From: Streptomyces sp. Je 1-332
GTDB lineage: Bacteria; Actinomycetota; Actinomycetes; Streptomycetales; Streptomycetaceae
Direction of reading: 5' to 3'
DNA: 64,000 bases
Assembly: GCF_040730185.1 (NCBI RefSeq)
Contig: NZ_CP160402.1
Coordinates: 4,774,001 to 4,838,000, forward strand
Shown here: positions 19,776 to 30,768 of the stretch, in pieces
Numbering within the stretch: position 1 is the stretch's first letter
How the letters are laid out: the number at the start of each line of letters is the position of its first letter
The notes under the pieces: generated by a model
The model's database searches: none
Seen by the model: only the letters and a program-made list of their open reading frames with translations
What the model was told of the DNA's origin: nothing
Translations under genes and position numbers: made by a program

Positions 19776-20420
19776 ATGACTAAGCAGATCAAGGGCGTCC
19801 TGGGCGAGAAGCTCGGCATGACCCAGGTCTGGGACGAGAACAACCGTGTCGTCCCGGTCACCGTCGTCAAGGCCGGGCCCTGCGTCGTTACCCAGGTCCG
19901 TACGAATGACTCCGACGGCTACGAGTCGGTCCAGATCGCCTTCGGCGAGATCGACCCTCGCAAGGTGAACAAGCCCCTCAAGGGTCACTTCGCCAAGGCC
20001 GACGTGACCCCCCGCCGCCACCTGGTGGAGATCCGCACCCCCGACGCCAGCGAGTACACGCTTGGCCAGGAGGTGACTGCCGAGGTGTTCGAGTCCGGCG
20101 TCAAGGTTGACGTCACGGGCAAGAGCAAGGGCAAGGGCTTCGCCGGTGTCATGAAGCGTCACAACTTCAAGGGACTCGGCGCCGGTCACGGCACCCAGCG
20201 CAAGCACCGCTCTCCCGGTTCCATCGGTGGCTGTGCCACCCCGGGCCGTGTGTTCAAGGGCCTCCGCATGGCGGGCCGTATGGGCAACGAGCGGGTCACC
20301 ACCCAGAACCTGACCGTTCACGCCGTTGACGCGGAGAAGGGCCTGCTCCTGATCAAGGGCGCAGTTCCCGGTCCGAACGGCGGCCTCGTCCTGGTCCGTA
20401 CCGCGGCCAAGGGGGCTTGA
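19776..20420 (+). CDS. rplC: 50S ribosomal protein L3
   Basis: L3, 214 aa, nucleates 50S assembly. [16 protein letters not shown] at the N-terminus and the peptidyl-transferase-proximal loop [15 protein letters not shown] (about 148-162) are typical. It sits between rpsJ and rplD in standard order. Confidence 0.98.
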   Translation: MTKQIKGVLGEKLGMTQVWDENNRVVPVTVVKAGPCVVTQVRTNDSDGYESVQIAFGEIDPRKVNKPLKGHFAKADVTPRRHLVEIRTPDASEYTLGQEVTAEVFESGVKVDVTGKSKGKGFAGVMKRHNFKGLGAGHGTQRKHRSPGSIGGCATPGRVFKGLRMAGRMGNERVTTQNLTVHAVDAEKGLLLIKGAVPGPNGGLVLVRTAAKGA

Positions 20421-20427
20421 GGAACCG

Positions 20428-21081
20428 ATGAGCACCATTGACATCCTTTCGCCGGCAGGCGACAAGGCCGGGACCGTCGAGCTCCCCTCGGAGATCTTCG
20501 ACGTAGAGAAGATCAGCATCCCGCTTCTCCACCAGGTCGTTGTCGCCCAGCTGGCCGCTGCCCGACAGGGCACGCACAAGACCAAGCGCCGCGGTGAAGT
20601 CCGCGGTGGTGGCAAGAAGCCTTACCGCCAGAAGGGCACCGGCCGCGCGCGCCAGGGTTCGACCCGTGCGCCGCAGTTCGCCGGCGGTGGCGTCGTCCAC
20701 GGCCCGCAGCCGCGTGACTACTCGCAGCGGACCCCGAAGAAGATGAAGGCCGCGGCCCTGCGCCACGCCCTCACCGACCGGGCCCGCAACGCTCGTATCC
20801 ACGTTGTCACCAACGTGGTCGAGGGCGACATCTCCACGAAGGCCGCGAAGACGCTGCTCGGCAAGGTCAGCGAGCGCAAGAACGTGCTCCTGGTCATCGA
20901 CCGCGCGGACGAGACTTCGCTGCTCTCCGCCCGCAACCTGCCCCAGGTGCACATCCTGGAGCCGGGCCAGCTGAACACGTACGACGTGCTCGTCTCGGAC
21001 GACGTGGTCTTCACCAAGGCCGCCTTCGAGTCCTTCGTGTCTGGCCCCAAGGCCGATGAGACCGAAGGGAGCGAAGCCTGA
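20428..21081 (+). CDS. rplD: 50S ribosomal protein L4
   Basis: L4, 217 aa. The exit-tunnel loop [19 protein letters not shown] is clear. The stop overlaps the rplW start (TGATG), so the two are coupled. In E. coli L4 represses the S10 operon; whether that holds here is unknown. Confidence 0.98.
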   Translation: MSTIDILSPAGDKAGTVELPSEIFDVEKISIPLLHQVVVAQLAAARQGTHKTKRRGEVRGGGKKPYRQKGTGRARQGSTRAPQFAGGGVVHGPQPRDYSQRTPKKMKAAALRHALTDRARNARIHVVTNVVEGDISTKAAKTLLGKVSERKNVLLVIDRADETSLLSARNLPQVHILEPGQLNTYDVLVSDDVVFTKAAFESFVSGPKADETEGSEA

Positions 21082-21497
21082 TGGCTACGCGTCACCCGAG
21101 CATCGCCCCCAAGGCGGCCAAGGCTGCCAAGGCCGCGCGCGTCGCCAAGGCGAAGCGCCACGCCACCGAGGGCAAGAACACCGTTGAGACGCCGCTGAGC
21201 AAGAGCTTCACGGACCCCCGTGACGTCCTCGTCAAGCCGGTCGTCTCTGAGAAGAGCTACGCGCTTCTCGACGAGGGCAAGTACACCTTCGTCGTCGCGC
21301 CCGGCGCCAACAAGACCCAGATCAAGCAGGCCGTCGAGGCGGTCTTCTCGGTCAAGGTCACTGGGGTCAACACGATCAACCGCCAGGGCAAGCGCAAGCG
21401 CACCCGCACGGGGTTCGGTAAGCGCGCTGACACCAAGCGCGCGATCGTGACCCTTGCTGAGGGCGACCGTATCGACATCTTCGGCCAGGCCTCCTAA
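21081..21497 (+). CDS. rplW: 50S ribosomal protein L23
   Basis: L23, 138 aa, sits at the tunnel exit. The core from about residue 45 ([19 protein letters not shown]) is standard. The first 40 residues form a Lys/Ala-rich extension ([16 protein letters not shown]) beyond the ~100-aa E. coli protein, as in other streptomycetes. Confidence 0.98.
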   Translation: MATRHPSIAPKAAKAAKAARVAKAKRHATEGKNTVETPLSKSFTDPRDVLVKPVVSEKSYALLDEGKYTFVVAPGANKTQIKQAVEAVFSVKVTGVNTINRQGKRKRTRTGFGKRADTKRAIVTLAEGDRIDIFGQAS

Positions 21498-21536
21498 CGG
21501 AGCGCCCTGGTCCGAATATCGGACGAGGACTGAGAA

Positions 21537-22373
21537 ATGGGAATCCGCAAGTACAAGCCGACTACGCCGGGCCGTCGTGGCTCCTCCGTAGCCGACTTCG
21601 TCGAGGTAACGCGGTCCACGCCGGAGAAGTCGCTGGTCCGCCCGCTGCACAGCAAGGGCGGCCGTAACAACGCCGGTCGTGTGACCGTTCGCCACCAGGG
21701 TGGCGGACACAAGCGCGCCTACCGAGTGATCGACTTCCGTCGTCACGACAAGGACGGCGTGCCGGCGAAGGTCGCGCACATCGAGTACGACCCGAACCGC
21801 ACCGCGCGCATCGCGCTCCTGCACTACGCGGACGGTGAGAAGCGCTACATCCTGGCCCCCCGCAACCTGTCGCAGGGTGACCGGGTCGAGAACGGACCGG
21901 GCGCGGACATCAAGCCGGGCAACAACCTGGCCCTCCGCAACATCCCGGTCGGTACGACCATTCACGCCATCGAGCTGCGGCCCGGCGGCGGCGCGAAGTT
22001 CGCCCGCTCCGCGGGTGCCTCCGTGCAGCTGCTGGCGAAGGAGGGCTCCATGGCCCACCTTCGTATGCCGTCCGGTGAGATCCGCCTGGTCGACGTCCGC
22101 TGCCGCGCCACGATTGGCGAGGTCGGCAACGCCGAGCAGTCGAACATCAACTGGGGCAAGGCCGGCCGTAAGCGCTGGCTTGGCGTTCGCCCGACCGTTC
22201 GCGGTGTGGCGATGAACCCGGTCGACCACCCGCACGGTGGTGGTGAAGGCAAGACCTCCGGTGGTCGCCACCCGGTCTCGCCGTGGGGTCAGAAGGAGGG
22301 TCGTACTCGTTCGCCGAAGAAGGCGAGCAGCAAGTACATCGTCCGCCGCCGCAAGACGAACAAGAAGCGCTAG
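21537..22373 (+). CDS. rplB: 50S ribosomal protein L2
   Basis: L2, 278 aa, needed for subunit joining and peptidyl transfer. The conserved [15 protein letters not shown] segment with the functional His lies at about 222-236, and the basic tail (RRRKTNKKR) is intact. Confidence 0.98.
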   Translation: MGIRKYKPTTPGRRGSSVADFVEVTRSTPEKSLVRPLHSKGGRNNAGRVTVRHQGGGHKRAYRVIDFRRHDKDGVPAKVAHIEYDPNRTARIALLHYADGEKRYILAPRNLSQGDRVENGPGADIKPGNNLALRNIPVGTTIHAIELRPGGGAKFARSAGASVQLLAKEGSMAHLRMPSGEIRLVDVRCRATIGEVGNAEQSNINWGKAGRKRWLGVRPTVRGVAMNPVDHPHGGGEGKTSGGRHPVSPWGQKEGRTRSPKKASSKYIVRRRKTNKKR

Positions 22374-22385
22374 GAGCGGGTTTAG

Positions 22386-22667
22386 ATGCCGCGCAGTCTC
22401 AAGAAGGGACCCTTCGTCGACGGACACCTCATCAAGAAGGTGGATGTCCAGAACGAAGCAGGTTCCAAGAACGTCATCAAGACCTGGTCCCGTCGCTCGA
22501 TGATCGTCCCGGCCATGCTGGGCCACACGATCGCGGTGCACAACGGCAAGACCCACATCCCGGTGTTCGTCACCGAGGCGATGGTCGGCCACAAGCTCGG
22601 CGAGTTCTCGCCGACTCGCACCTTCCGCGGCCACGTCAAGGACGACCGGAAGTCGAAGCGCCGCTAG
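22386..22667 (+). CDS. rpsS: 30S ribosomal protein S19
   Basis: S19, 93 aa, in the 30S head. [14 protein letters not shown] starts the protein and the [15 protein letters not shown] motif is standard. Confidence 0.98.
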   Translation: MPRSLKKGPFVDGHLIKKVDVQNEAGSKNVIKTWSRRSMIVPAMLGHTIAVHNGKTHIPVFVTEAMVGHKLGEFSPTRTFRGHVKDDRKSKRR

Positions 22668-22708
22668 CGCGGGGTGGAACGACTATGACTTACACCGAAG
22701 GGACAACC

Positions 22709-23056
22709 ATGGAAGCCAGGGCCCAGGCGCGGTACATCCGCGTCACGCCCATGAAGGCCCGCCGAGTGGTGGACCTCATCCGTGGCATGGATGCCACGGA
22801 GGCTCAGGCGGTCCTGCGTTTCGCCCCGCAGGCCGCGAGCGTGCCGGTTGGCAAGGTGCTTGACAGCGCCATCGCCAACGCTGCACACAACTACGACCAC
22901 AGTGACGCCTCTTCGCTGGTCATCAGCGAGGCGTACGTGGATGAGGGCCCGACCCTGAAGCGGTTCCGTCCGCGTGCCCAGGGCCGTGCCTACCGGATCC
23001 GTAAGCGGACCAGCCACATCACCGTGGTCGTCAGCAGCAAGGAAGGAACCCGGTAA
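22709..23056 (+). CDS. rplV: 50S ribosomal protein L22
   Basis: L22, 115 aa, lines the exit tunnel. The start at 22709 ([18 protein letters not shown]) has GAAGGGA 5 nt upstream; an in-frame ATG at 22685 would add eight residues with a poorer site. The macrolide-relevant loop near the C-terminus is intact. The stop overlaps the rpsC start by 1 nt. Confidence 0.96.
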   Translation: MEARAQARYIRVTPMKARRVVDLIRGMDATEAQAVLRFAPQAASVPVGKVLDSAIANAAHNYDHSDASSLVISEAYVDEGPTLKRFRPRAQGRAYRIRKRTSHITVVVSSKEGTR

Positions 23057-23898
23057 TGGGCCAGAAGGTAAACCCGCACGGGTTCCGGCTCGGCATTACC
23101 ACCGACTTCAAGTCGCGTTGGTACGCCGACAAGCTGTACAAGGACTACGTCAAGGAAGACGTCGCCATCCGTCGGATGATGACGTCCGGCATGGAGCGCG
23201 CCGGCATCTCGAAGGTTGAGATCGAGCGCACCCGTGACCGCGTGCGGGTGGACATCCACACCGCGCGTCCCGGCATCGTCATCGGCCGCCGTGGCGCCGA
23301 GGCCGACCGCATCCGCGGTGACCTCGAGAAGCTCACGGGCAAGCAGGTTCAGCTGAACATCCTCGAGGTCAAGAACCCCGAGGTCGACGCTCAGCTGGTC
23401 GCGCAGGCCGTTGCAGAGCAGCTGTCCTCCCGCGTCTCCTTCCGTCGCGCCATGCGTAAGAGCATGCAGTCGACGATGAAGGCCGGCGCCAAGGGCATCA
23501 AGATCCAGTGTGGCGGCCGTCTCGGCGGCGCCGAGATGTCCCGCTCGGAGTTCTACCGCGAGGGCCGCGTGCCCCTGCACACCCTCCGTGCGAACGTCGA
23601 CTACGGCTTCTTCGAGGCCAAGACGACCTTCGGCCGTATCGGCGTGAAGGTCTGGATCTACAAGGGCGACGTCAAGAACATCGCCGAGGTCCGCGCCGAG
23701 AACGCCGCGGCCCGTGCGGGTAACCGCCCGGCCCGTGGTGGCGGCAACGACCGCCCGGCCCGTGGTGGCCGTGGTGGCGAGCGTGGCGGCCGCGGCCGCA
23801 AGCCGCAGCAGCAGTCCGCGCCGGCTGCCGAGGCCCCCAAGGCCGACGCTCCCGCCGCAGCTGCCGCTCCGGCTGAGAGCACCGGAACGGAGGCCTGA
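23056..23898 (+). CDS. rpsC: 30S ribosomal protein S3
   Basis: S3, 280 aa, at the mRNA entry site. The KH domain ([18 protein letters not shown]) and C-terminal domain are standard to about residue 215. The remaining ~65 residues are a Gly/Arg-rich then Ala/Pro-rich tail ([17 protein letters not shown]), longer than in E. coli (233 aa) and typical of actinobacteria. Confidence 0.98.
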   Translation: MGQKVNPHGFRLGITTDFKSRWYADKLYKDYVKEDVAIRRMMTSGMERAGISKVEIERTRDRVRVDIHTARPGIVIGRRGAEADRIRGDLEKLTGKQVQLNILEVKNPEVDAQLVAQAVAEQLSSRVSFRRAMRKSMQSTMKAGAKGIKIQCGGRLGGAEMSRSEFYREGRVPLHTLRANVDYGFFEAKTTFGRIGVKVWIYKGDVKNIAEVRAENAAARAGNRPARGGGNDRPARGGRGGERGGRGRKPQQQSAPAAEAPKADAPAAAAAPAESTGTEA

Positions 23899-23903
23899 CC
23901 GAC

Positions 23904-24323
23904 ATGCTGATCCCTCGTAGGGTCAAGCACCGCAAGCAGCACCACCCGAAGCGCAGCGGTATGTCCAAGGGTGGTACGCAGGTTGCGTTCGGCGAGTACG
24001 GGATTCAGGCCCTCACTCCGGCGTACGTGACCAACCGCCAGATCGAGGCGGCTCGTATCGCGATGACCCGCCACATCAAGCGTGGCGGCAAGGTCTGGAT
24101 CAACATCTACCCGGACCGCCCGCTGACGAAGAAGCCCGCCGAGACCCGCATGGGTTCCGGTAAGGGTTCCCCCGAGTGGTGGGTCGCGAACGTCAAGCCC
24201 GGACGGGTGATGTTCGAGCTGTCCTACCCGAATGAGAAGACTGCGCGTGAGGCGCTTACCCGCGCTGCTCACAAGCTTCCGATGAAGTGCCGGATTGTTC
24301 GGCGCGAGGCAGGTGAGTCGTGA
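23904..24323 (+). CDS. rplP: 50S ribosomal protein L16
   Basis: L16, 139 aa, near the A-site and GTPase centre. [16 protein letters not shown] and [18 protein letters not shown] are diagnostic. The stop overlaps the rpmC start. Confidence 0.98.
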   Translation: MLIPRRVKHRKQHHPKRSGMSKGGTQVAFGEYGIQALTPAYVTNRQIEAARIAMTRHIKRGGKVWINIYPDRPLTKKPAETRMGSGKGSPEWWVANVKPGRVMFELSYPNEKTAREALTRAAHKLPMKCRIVRREAGES

Positions 24324-24547
24324 TGTCGGCCGGTACCAAGGCGTCCGAGCTGCGCGAACTGGGTGACGAGGAGCTTCTCAACAAGCTCCGCGAAGCCAAG
24401 GAAGAGCTGTTCAACCTCCGCTTCCAGGCGGCGACCGGTCAGCTCGAGAACCACGGTCGGCTCAAGGCCGTCCGTAAGGACATCGCGCGGATCTACACCC
24501 TGATGCGTGAGCGCGAGCTGGGCATCGAGACGGTGGAGAGCGCCTGA
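24323..24547 (+). CDS. rpmC: 50S ribosomal protein L29
   Basis: L29, 74 aa, a helical hairpin near the tunnel exit. The ATG at 24323 was preferred; a GTG one codon earlier overlaps the rplP stop too. [20 protein letters not shown] and [11 protein letters not shown] are typical. Confidence 0.97.
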   Translation: MSAGTKASELRELGDEELLNKLREAKEELFNLRFQAATGQLENHGRLKAVRKDIARIYTLMRERELGIETVESA

Positions 24548-24831
24548 TGAGCGAGAGCAACGTGACTGAGACCAAGACTGACCGCGGATTCCGCAAGACC
24601 CGTGAGGGTCTGGTCGTCAGCGACAAGATGGACAAGACCGTCGTCGTCGCTGTCGAGGACCGTGTGAAGCACGCGCTGTACGGCAAGGTCATCCGCCGTA
24701 CGAACAAGCTCAAGGCGCACGACGAGCAGAACGCTGCCGGCGTCGGCGACCGCGTCCTCCTGATGGAGACGCGTCCGCTGTCGGCGACCAAGCGCTGGCG
24801 CATCGTCGAGATCCTCGAGAAGGCCAAGTAA
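24547..24831 (+). CDS. rpsQ: 30S ribosomal protein S17
   Basis: S17, 94 aa, OB fold. [17 protein letters not shown] and the later [10 protein letters not shown] are standard. It overlaps rpmC by 1 nt and is the last gene of the S10 block before a strong hairpin. Confidence 0.98.
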   Translation: MSESNVTETKTDRGFRKTREGLVVSDKMDKTVVVAVEDRVKHALYGKVIRRTNKLKAHDEQNAAGVGDRVLLMETRPLSATKRWRIVEILEKAK

Positions 24832-24871
24832 ATCTCCCAGGGGTATCCCTAGGAGTTCGTTCCGCCAGGCT

Positions 24872-24900
24872 CCCGGGGCAGTTCAGTGAACTGCCCCGGG
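24872..24900 (+). terminator. Hairpin at the S10/spc operon boundary
   Basis: CCCGGGGCAGTT / AACTGCCCCGGG form a 12-bp stem with a 5-nt loop in the 97-bp gap between rpsQ and rplN. No T tract follows. It falls exactly where the classical S10 and spc operons divide, so it may be a terminator or attenuator. Confidence 0.65.
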
Positions 24901-24928
24901 GGAACCGGCAGACAAACAGGAGATAGAC

Positions 24929-25297
24929 GTGATCCAGCAGGAGTCGCGACTTCGGATCGCCGACAACACGGGTGCGAAGGAAATTCTCACCATCCGTGTT
25001 CTCGGTGGCTCGGGTCGCCGCTACGCGGGCATCGGTGACGTCATCGTCGCCACCGTCAAGGACGCGATCCCCGGTGGCAACGTGAAGAAGGGTGACGTCG
25101 TCAAGGCCGTCATCGTTCGCACCGTCAAGGAGCGCCGCCGTCCCGACGGCTCGTACATCCGCTTCGACGAGAACGCCGCCGTCATTCTGAAGAACGACGG
25201 CGACCCTCGCGGCACCCGTATCTTCGGCCCGGTCGGCCGTGAGCTGCGCGAGAAGAAGTTCATGAAGATCATCTCGCTCGCGCCGGAGGTGCTGTAA
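24929..25297 (+). CDS. rplN: 50S ribosomal protein L14
   Basis: L14, 122 aa. It starts at GTG with AGGAG upstream. [18 protein letters not shown] and the C-terminal [15 protein letters not shown] are standard. First gene of the spc block. Confidence 0.98.
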   Translation: MIQQESRLRIADNTGAKEILTIRVLGGSGRRYAGIGDVIVATVKDAIPGGNVKKGDVVKAVIVRTVKERRRPDGSYIRFDENAAVILKNDGDPRGTRIFGPVGRELREKKFMKIISLAPEVL

Positions 25298-25299
25298 GC

Positions 25300-25623
25300 A
25301 TGAAGATCAAGAAGGGCGACCTGGTCCAGGTCATCACCGGTAAGGACAAGGGCAAGCAGGGCAAGGTCATTGCCGCTTACCCGCGCGACGAGCGCGTCCT
25401 GGTCGAGGGTGTCAACCGGGTCAAGAAGCACACGAAGGCCGGCCCGACCGCCAGCGGTTCGCAGGCCGGCGGCATCGTGACCACCGAAGCCCCTGTCCAC
25501 GTCTCCAACGTCCAGCTGGTCGTGGAGAAGGACGGCAACAAGGTCGTCACGCGTGTCGGTTTCCGCTTCGACGATGACGGCAACAAGATCCGCGTTGCCA
25601 AGCGGACGGGTGAGGACATCTGA
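25300..25623 (+). CDS. rplX: 50S ribosomal protein L24
   Basis: L24, 107 aa, assembly initiator. The KOW motif ([18 protein letters not shown]) is at the N-terminus. It overlaps the rplE start by 1 nt. Confidence 0.98.
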   Translation: MKIKKGDLVQVITGKDKGKQGKVIAAYPRDERVLVEGVNRVKKHTKAGPTASGSQAGGIVTTEAPVHVSNVQLVVEKDGNKVVTRVGFRFDDDGNKIRVAKRTGEDI

Positions 25624-26180
25624 TGACGACCACCACCAGCCCGCGTCTGAAGACGAAGTACCGCGAGGAGATCGCGGGCAAGCTGCAGGAAGAGTTCTCC
25701 TACGAGAACGTCATGCAGATCCCCGGCCTCGTCAAGATCGTGGTCAACATGGGTGTCGGCGACGCCGCCCGTGACTCGAAGCTCATGGACGGTGCCGTCC
25801 GTGACCTGACCACGATCACCGGTCAGAAGCCGGCCGTCACCAAGGCCCGGAAGTCCATCGCGCAGTTCAAGCTGCGCGAGGGTCAGCCGATCGGCTGCCA
25901 CGTCACGCTTCGTGGCGACCGCATGTGGGAGTTCCTGGACCGCACCCTGTCGCTCGCGCTGCCGCGCATCCGCGACTTCCGTGGTCTGTCCCCCAAGCAG
26001 TTCGACGGCCGTGGCAACTACACCTTCGGTCTCACGGAGCAGGTCATGTTCCACGAGATCGACCAGGACAAGATCGACCGCGTCCGGGGTATGGACATCA
26101 CCGTGGTCACCACGGCGACCAACGACGCTGAGGGCCGTGCGCTCCTTCGTCACCTCGGCTTCCCGTTCAAGGAGGCGTAA
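25623..26180 (+). CDS. rplE: 50S ribosomal protein L5
   Basis: L5, 185 aa, binds 5S r[22 protein letters not shown] and [21 protein letters not shown] are family marks. rpsN follows after 5 bp. Confidence 0.98.
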   Translation: MTTTTSPRLKTKYREEIAGKLQEEFSYENVMQIPGLVKIVVNMGVGDAARDSKLMDGAVRDLTTITGQKPAVTKARKSIAQFKLREGQPIGCHVTLRGDRMWEFLDRTLSLALPRIRDFRGLSPKQFDGRGNYTFGLTEQVMFHEIDQDKIDRVRGMDITVVTTATNDAEGRALLRHLGFPFKEA

Positions 26181-26185
26181 GCGAG

Positions 26186-26371
26186 ATGGCGAAGAAGGCA
26201 CTTATTGCCAAGGCTGCTCGTAAGCCCAAGTTCGGTGTGCGCGGCTACACCCGCTGCCAGCGCTGTGGCCGTCCGCACTCCGTGTACCGCAAGTTCGGCC
26301 TGTGCCGCGTCTGCCTTCGTGAGATGGCTCACCGTGGCGAGCTGCCGGGCGTGACCAAGAGCTCCTGGTAA
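26186..26371 (+). CDS. rpsN: 30S ribosomal protein S14, zinc-binding type
   Basis: Short (61 aa) type-Z S14. Four cysteines C24, C27, C40 and C43 form the zinc site. Streptomycetes usually also have a longer zinc-free paralogue controlled by Zur elsewhere; this is the zinc-dependent form. Confidence 0.98.
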   Translation: MAKKALIAKAARKPKFGVRGYTRCQRCGRPHSVYRKFGLCRVCLREMAHRGELPGVTKSSW

Positions 26372-26595
26372 TTCCCTCCTGTCCTTAGGGACTTGGGAAT
26401 TTCCGGAGGCTCTCGGTAAGTATCTGGTCGGTAGGTGGCCCACCTCTCCATGGCTTAGGCTAGGAGGGTTGGGCGCCTGCCGCCCTGACCGACTTACTAC
26501 GCCGTAGGTCCCCGCGCCGCACCCGTCCCGCCTCTGAGTGGGGAGAGGGATGGCGCAGATAGGAAACCACGGCGAGAGAGGCCGAAGGCCAATTC

Positions 26596-26994
26596 ATGAC
26601 CATGACTGATCCGATCGCGGACATGCTGACTCGTCTGCGTAACGCGAACTCGGCGTACCACGACTCCGTGGCGATGCCGCACAGCAAGATCAAGTCTCAC
26701 ATCGCGGAGATCCTCCAGCAGGAGGGCTTCATCACGGGCTGGAAGACCGAGGACGCCGAGGTCGGCAAGAACCTCGTCCTCGAGCTGAAGTTCGGCCCGA
26801 ACCGTGAGCGCTCCATCGCGGGCATCAAGCGGATCTCCAAGCCCGGTCTCCGGGTTTACGCGAAGTCCACCAACCTGCCGAAGGTGCTCGGCGGCCTGGG
26901 CGTGGCGATCATCTCCACGTCCCACGGTCTCCTCACCGGCCAGCAGGCAGGCAAGAAGGGCGTAGGTGGGGAAGTCCTCGCCTACGTCTGGTAG
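26596..26994 (+). CDS. rpsH: 30S ribosomal protein S8
   Basis: S8, 132 aa. [18 protein letters not shown] opens the protein; [14 protein letters not shown] and the terminal G-G-E-x-L-A-Y-V-W are typical. A 224-bp gap precedes it, unusually long for the spc block, with an AATTCCC...GGGAATT inverted repeat near its start. S8 represses the spc operon in E. coli; here no such target was identified. Confidence 0.98.
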   Translation: MTMTDPIADMLTRLRNANSAYHDSVAMPHSKIKSHIAEILQQEGFITGWKTEDAEVGKNLVLELKFGPNRERSIAGIKRISKPGLRVYAKSTNLPKVLGGLGVAIISTSHGLLTGQQAGKKGVGGEVLAYVW

Positions 26995-27015
26995 TCGGGA
27001 ACGGAGGAATAGCTA

Positions 27016-27555
27016 ATGTCGCGTATTGGCAAGCTCCCCATCACGGTTCCCGCCGGCGTGGACGTCACCATCGACGGCCGGACGGTCTCGGTTAAGGGTC
27101 CCAAGGGCTCCCTTTCCCACACCGTCGTCGCGCCGATCGACGTCGCCAAGGGTGAGGACGGCGTGCTGAGCGTCACCCGCCCGAACGACGAGCGTCAGAA
27201 CAAGGCCCTGCACGGCCTGTCCCGCACGCTGGTGGCCAACATGATCACCGGCGTGACCACGGGTTACGTGAAGAAGCTCGAGATCAGCGGTGTCGGTTAC
27301 CGCGTGCTCGCGAAGGGCTCCAACCTGGAGTTCTCGCTGGGCTACAGCCACCCGATCCTGGTCGAGGCCCCCGAGGGCATCACCTTCAAGGTGGAGTCCG
27401 CGACCAAGCTTTCGGTCGAGGGCATCGACAAGCAGAAGGTCGGCGAGGTTGCGGCCAACATCCGCAAGCTCCGCAAGCCCGACCCGTACAAGGCCAAGGG
27501 TGTCAAGTACGAGGGCGAAGTCATCCGGCGCAAGGTCGGAAAGGCAGGTAAGTAA
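27016..27555 (+). CDS. rplF: 50S ribosomal protein L6
   Basis: L6, 179 aa, two duplicated domains. [16 protein letters not shown] and the C-terminal [16 protein letters not shown] are diagnostic. Confidence 0.98.
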   Translation: MSRIGKLPITVPAGVDVTIDGRTVSVKGPKGSLSHTVVAPIDVAKGEDGVLSVTRPNDERQNKALHGLSRTLVANMITGVTTGYVKKLEISGVGYRVLAKGSNLEFSLGYSHPILVEAPEGITFKVESATKLSVEGIDKQKVGEVAANIRKLRKPDPYKAKGVKYEGEVIRRKVGKAGK

Positions 27556-27558
27556 GCC

Positions 27559-27942
27559 ATGGCATACGGTGTGAAGATCGCCAAGGGTGACGCTTACAAG
27601 CGTGCCGCCAAGGCCCGCCGCCACATCCGCATCCGCAAGAACGTGTCGGGTACGGCGGAGCGTCCGCGCCTCGTCGTGACGCGCTCCAACCGCAACATCG
27701 TTGCTCAGGTCATCGACGACCTCAAGGGTCACACCCTTGCGTCGGCGTCGACCCTGGACACCACGATCCGCGGCGGCGAGGCTGACAAGTCGGCCCAGGC
27801 CAAGCAGGTCGGCGCGCTCGTTGCCGAGCGTGCCAAGGCCGCGGGTGTCGAGACCGTCGTGTTCGACCGCGGTGGCAACAAGTACGCCGGGCGCATTGCC
27901 GCTCTGGCGGACGCCGCCCGCGAAGCCGGGCTGAAGTTCTAA
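27559..27942 (+). CDS. rplR: 50S ribosomal protein L18
   Basis: L18, 127 aa, 5S rRNA-binding. [20 protein letters not shown] and [20 protein letters not shown] are standard. Confidence 0.98.
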   Translation: MAYGVKIAKGDAYKRAAKARRHIRIRKNVSGTAERPRLVVTRSNRNIVAQVIDDLKGHTLASASTLDTTIRGGEADKSAQAKQVGALVAERAKAAGVETVVFDRGGNKYAGRIAALADAAREAGLKF

Positions 27943-27988
27943 GCCCCGGTTCCGGAGCTAGCGGACGTAACAGAGAGAGGTAATTCCA

Positions 27989-28591
27989 ATGGCTGGACCC
28001 CAGCGCCGCGGGAGCGGTGCCGGTGGCGGCGAGCGGCGGGACCGGAAGGGTCGCGACGGTGGCGCTGCCGCCGAGAAGACCGCATACGTTGAGCGCGTTG
28101 TCGCGATCAACCGTGTCGCCAAGGTTGTCAAGGGTGGTCGCCGCTTCAGCTTCACCGCGCTGGTCGTGGTGGGCGACGGTGACGGCACCGTAGGTGTCGG
28201 ATACGGCAAGGCCAAGGAAGTTCCCGCGGCCATCGCCAAGGGCGTTGAAGAGGCCAAGAAGAACTTCTTCAAGGTTCCGCGTATCCAGGGCACCATCCCG
28301 CACCCGATCACGGGCGAGAAGGCCGCAGGCGTCGTCCTGCTCAAGCCTGCTTCCCCCGGTACCGGTGTTATCGCCGGTGGCCCGGTGCGTGCTGTGCTCG
28401 AGTGCGCAGGCGTGCACGACATCCTGTCGAAGTCGCTCGGCTCGTCGAACGCGATCAACATCGTGCACGCGACCGTGGCGGCCCTCAAGGGCCTGCAGCG
28501 TCCCGAGGAGATCGCGGCTCGCCGTGGTCTGCCCCTCGAGGACGTCGCCCCCGCGGCTCTGCTGCGTGCGCGTGCCGGGGCTGGTGCGTAA
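27989..28591 (+). CDS. rpsE: 30S ribosomal protein S5
   Basis: S5, 200 aa. A Gly/Arg-rich N-terminal extension (about 35 aa) precedes the double-stranded RNA-binding part ([19 protein letters not shown]). The decoding-loop region is wild-type-like. The stop overlaps the rpmD start by 1 nt. Confidence 0.98.
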   Translation: MAGPQRRGSGAGGGERRDRKGRDGGAAAEKTAYVERVVAINRVAKVVKGGRRFSFTALVVVGDGDGTVGVGYGKAKEVPAAIAKGVEEAKKNFFKVPRIQGTIPHPITGEKAAGVVLLKPASPGTGVIAGGPVRAVLECAGVHDILSKSLGSSNAINIVHATVAALKGLQRPEEIAARRGLPLEDVAPAALLRARAGAGA

Positions 28592-28773
28592 TGGCACAGC
28601 TCAAGGTCACGCAGGTGAAGTCGTACATCGGCAGCAAGCAGAACCACCGCGACACGCTGCGTTCGCTTGGCCTCAAGCGGGTCAACGACGTGGTTGTCAA
28701 GGAAGACCGCCCCGAGTTCCGCGGAATGGTGCACACCGTCCGCCACCTCGTGACGGTTGAGGAGGTCGACTGA
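28591..28773 (+). CDS. rpmD: 50S ribosomal protein L30
   Basis: L30, 60 aa. [20 protein letters not shown] and [12 protein letters not shown] are typical. The start is fixed by the TAATG overlap with rpsE. Confidence 0.98.
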   Translation: MAQLKVTQVKSYIGSKQNHRDTLRSLGLKRVNDVVVKEDRPEFRGMVHTVRHLVTVEEVD

Positions 28774-28774
28774 C

Positions 28775-29230
28775 ATGGCGGAGCAGAACCCGCTGAAGGT
28801 CCACAACCTCCGGCCCGCCCCGGGCGCCAAGACCGCCAAGACCCGTGTGGGTCGTGGTGAGGCGTCCAAGGGTAAGACCGCTGGTCGTGGTACCAAGGGC
28901 ACCAAGGCCCGTTACCAGGTTCCGGAGCGCTTCGAGGGTGGCCAGATGCCCCTCCACATGCGTCTCCCGAAGCTCAAGGGCTTCAAGAACCCGTTCAAGA
29001 CCGAGTTCCAGGTCGTGAACCTCGACAAGCTGAGCGCGCTGTTCCCCGAGGGTGGCGAGGTCACCGTCGAGGCCCTCGTGGCCAAGGGTGCGGTTCGCAA
29101 GAACAGCCTCGTCAAGGTCCTCGGCCAGGGTGAGGTCACCGTGGCGCTGCAGGTGACGGTTGACGCCGTCTCCGGCTCCGCCAAGGAGAAGATCACCGCC
29201 GCCGGCGGTACTGTCACCGAGCTCGTCTGA
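28775..29230 (+). CDS. rplO: 50S ribosomal protein L15
   Basis: L15, 151 aa. [21 protein letters not shown] and the Gly-rich RGTKGTKAR stretch are standard. It ends the spc ribosomal block, 34 bp before a very strong hairpin. Confidence 0.98.
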   Translation: MAEQNPLKVHNLRPAPGAKTAKTRVGRGEASKGKTAGRGTKGTKARYQVPERFEGGQMPLHMRLPKLKGFKNPFKTEFQVVNLDKLSALFPEGGEVTVEALVAKGAVRKNSLVKVLGQGEVTVALQVTVDAVSGSAKEKITAAGGTVTELV

Positions 29231-29264
29231 ATTCTTCAGGCACCTCGATGACTTGAGCGATTCC

Positions 29265-29302
29265 CAGCCGGGGATGCCCCACAAATGGGGCATCCCCGGT
29301 TG
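29265..29302 (+). terminator. Strong terminator between rplO and secY
   Basis: A 17-bp stem (arms 29265-29281 and 29286-29302) closed by CAAA. It would separate the ribosomal block from secY-adk-map, implying a separate promoter within 29303-29454. Confidence 0.85.
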
Positions 29303-29454
29303 GTCGTTCCAAGGGGGGCACGGTCGCCGGTAAGGTGGCGTGCACTGTCTAAGCTCCGTGCGGTCTGCCCGTGCGGTTTTTCTGACTGATACGTATTCGT
29401 CGATCCTCAGACCACTACCTCTGACGCACGCGCGCGGGGGTCGCAGGAGGCACC

Positions 29455-30768
29455 GTGCTCACCGCGTTCGCCCGGGCGTTCAAGACGCCCGACCTGCGCA
29501 AGAAGCTGCTCTTCACGCTCGGCATCATCGTGATCTACCGGCTCGGGACGCACATCCCGATCCCTGGCGTTAGCTACAAGAACGTCCAGACCTGCATCGA
29601 CCAGGCGAACAGCACCGGAGGCCTGTTCGGCCTGGTGAACATGTTCAGCGGTGGTGCGCTGATGCAGGTCACGATTTTTGCGCTCGGTATCATGCCGTAC
29701 ATCACGGCGAGCATCATCTTGCAGCTACTGACCGTGGTGATTCCGCGGCTCGAGGCCCTCAAGAAGGAAGGGCAGGCCGGCACGGCGAAGATCACGCAAT
29801 ACACGCGTTATCTGACCGTGGCGCTCGCAATTCTTCAGGGCACTGGACTCGTAGCTACAGCGCGCACTGGGACTCTCTTCCAGGGATGTCCCGTCGCCAC
29901 TGAGGTCGTGCCGGACCAGTCGATCTTCGTGACCGTCACCATGGTCATCACGATGACCGCGGGCACGGCCTGCGTCATGTGGCTGGGCGAGCTGGTCACC
30001 GACCGGGGCATCGGCAACGGCATGTCGATCCTGATGTTCATCTCGATCGCCGCGACCTTCCCGAGCGCCCTGTGGGCCATCAAGCAGCAGGGTGACCTGG
30101 CCGGCGGCTGGATCGAGTTCGGCACCGTCATCGCGGTCGGTCTCGTCATGGTCGGTCTCGTCGTCTTCGTGGAGCAGGCTCAGCGCCGCATTCCGGTTCA
30201 GTACGCGAAGCGCATGATCGGCCGCCGTTCCTACGGCGGCACGTCGACGTACATTCCGCTGAAGGTCAATCAGGCGGGCATCATCCCTGTGATCTTCGCC
30301 TCTTCGCTGCTCTACATCCCCGCTCTTGTCGCCCAGTTCGCGGGTGGCAACTCCGGGTGGAAACAGTGGATCGAGGCGAACCTCACCAAGGGCGACCACC
30401 CGATTTACATCGCGACGTACTTCTTGTTGATCGTGTTCTTCGCCTTCTTCTACGTGGCTATCTCGTTCAACCCCGAGGAAGTCGCGGACAACATGAAGAA
30501 GTATGGTGGCTTCATCCCGGGCATCCGGGCTGGCCGTCCGACCGCTGAGTACCTGAGCTACGTACTCAACCGGATCACGTGGCCGGGCTCGCTGTATCTG
30601 GGTCTGATCGCTCTCGTACCGACGATGGCGTTGGTGGGCTTCGGCGCGAACCAGAACTTCCCGTTCGGCGGGACAAGCATCCTGATCATCGTGGGTGTGG
30701 GTCTGGAGACCGTGAAGCAGATCGAGAGCCAGCTCCAGCAGCGCAATTACGAAGGGTTCCTCCGCTGA
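29455..30768 (+). CDS. secY: Preprotein translocase SecY
   Basis: Channel subunit of the Sec translocon, 437 aa with ten predicted membrane helices. It starts at GTG behind GGAGG. The plug region with VNMFSGGALMQ, the cytosolic RRIPVQYAKRMIGRR loop and the late ITWPGSLYLG are family marks. The stop overlaps the adk start (TGATG). Confidence 0.98.
   Translation: MLTAFARAFKTPDLRKKLLFTLGIIVIYRLGTHIPIPGVSYKNVQTCIDQANSTGGLFGLVNMFSGGALMQVTIFALGIMPYITASIILQLLTVVIPRLEALKKEGQAGTAKITQYTRYLTVALAILQGTGLVATARTGTLFQGCPVATEVVPDQSIFVTVTMVITMTAGTACVMWLGELVTDRGIGNGMSILMFISIAATFPSALWAIKQQGDLAGGWIEFGTVIAVGLVMVGLVVFVEQAQRRIPVQYAKRMIGRRSYGGTSTYIPLKVNQAGIIPVIFASSLLYIPALVAQFAGGNSGWKQWIEANLTKGDHPIYIATYFLLIVFFAFFYVAISFNPEEVADNMKKYGGFIPGIRAGRPTAEYLSYVLNRITWPGSLYLGLIALVPTMALVGFGANQNFPFGGTSILIIVGVGLETVKQIESQLQQRNYEGFLR

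Noticed and set aside
20718..22634. A 638-codon minus-strand frame across rplD, rplW, rplB and rpsS
   Set aside because: Opposes four well-identified ribosomal genes; no family signal.
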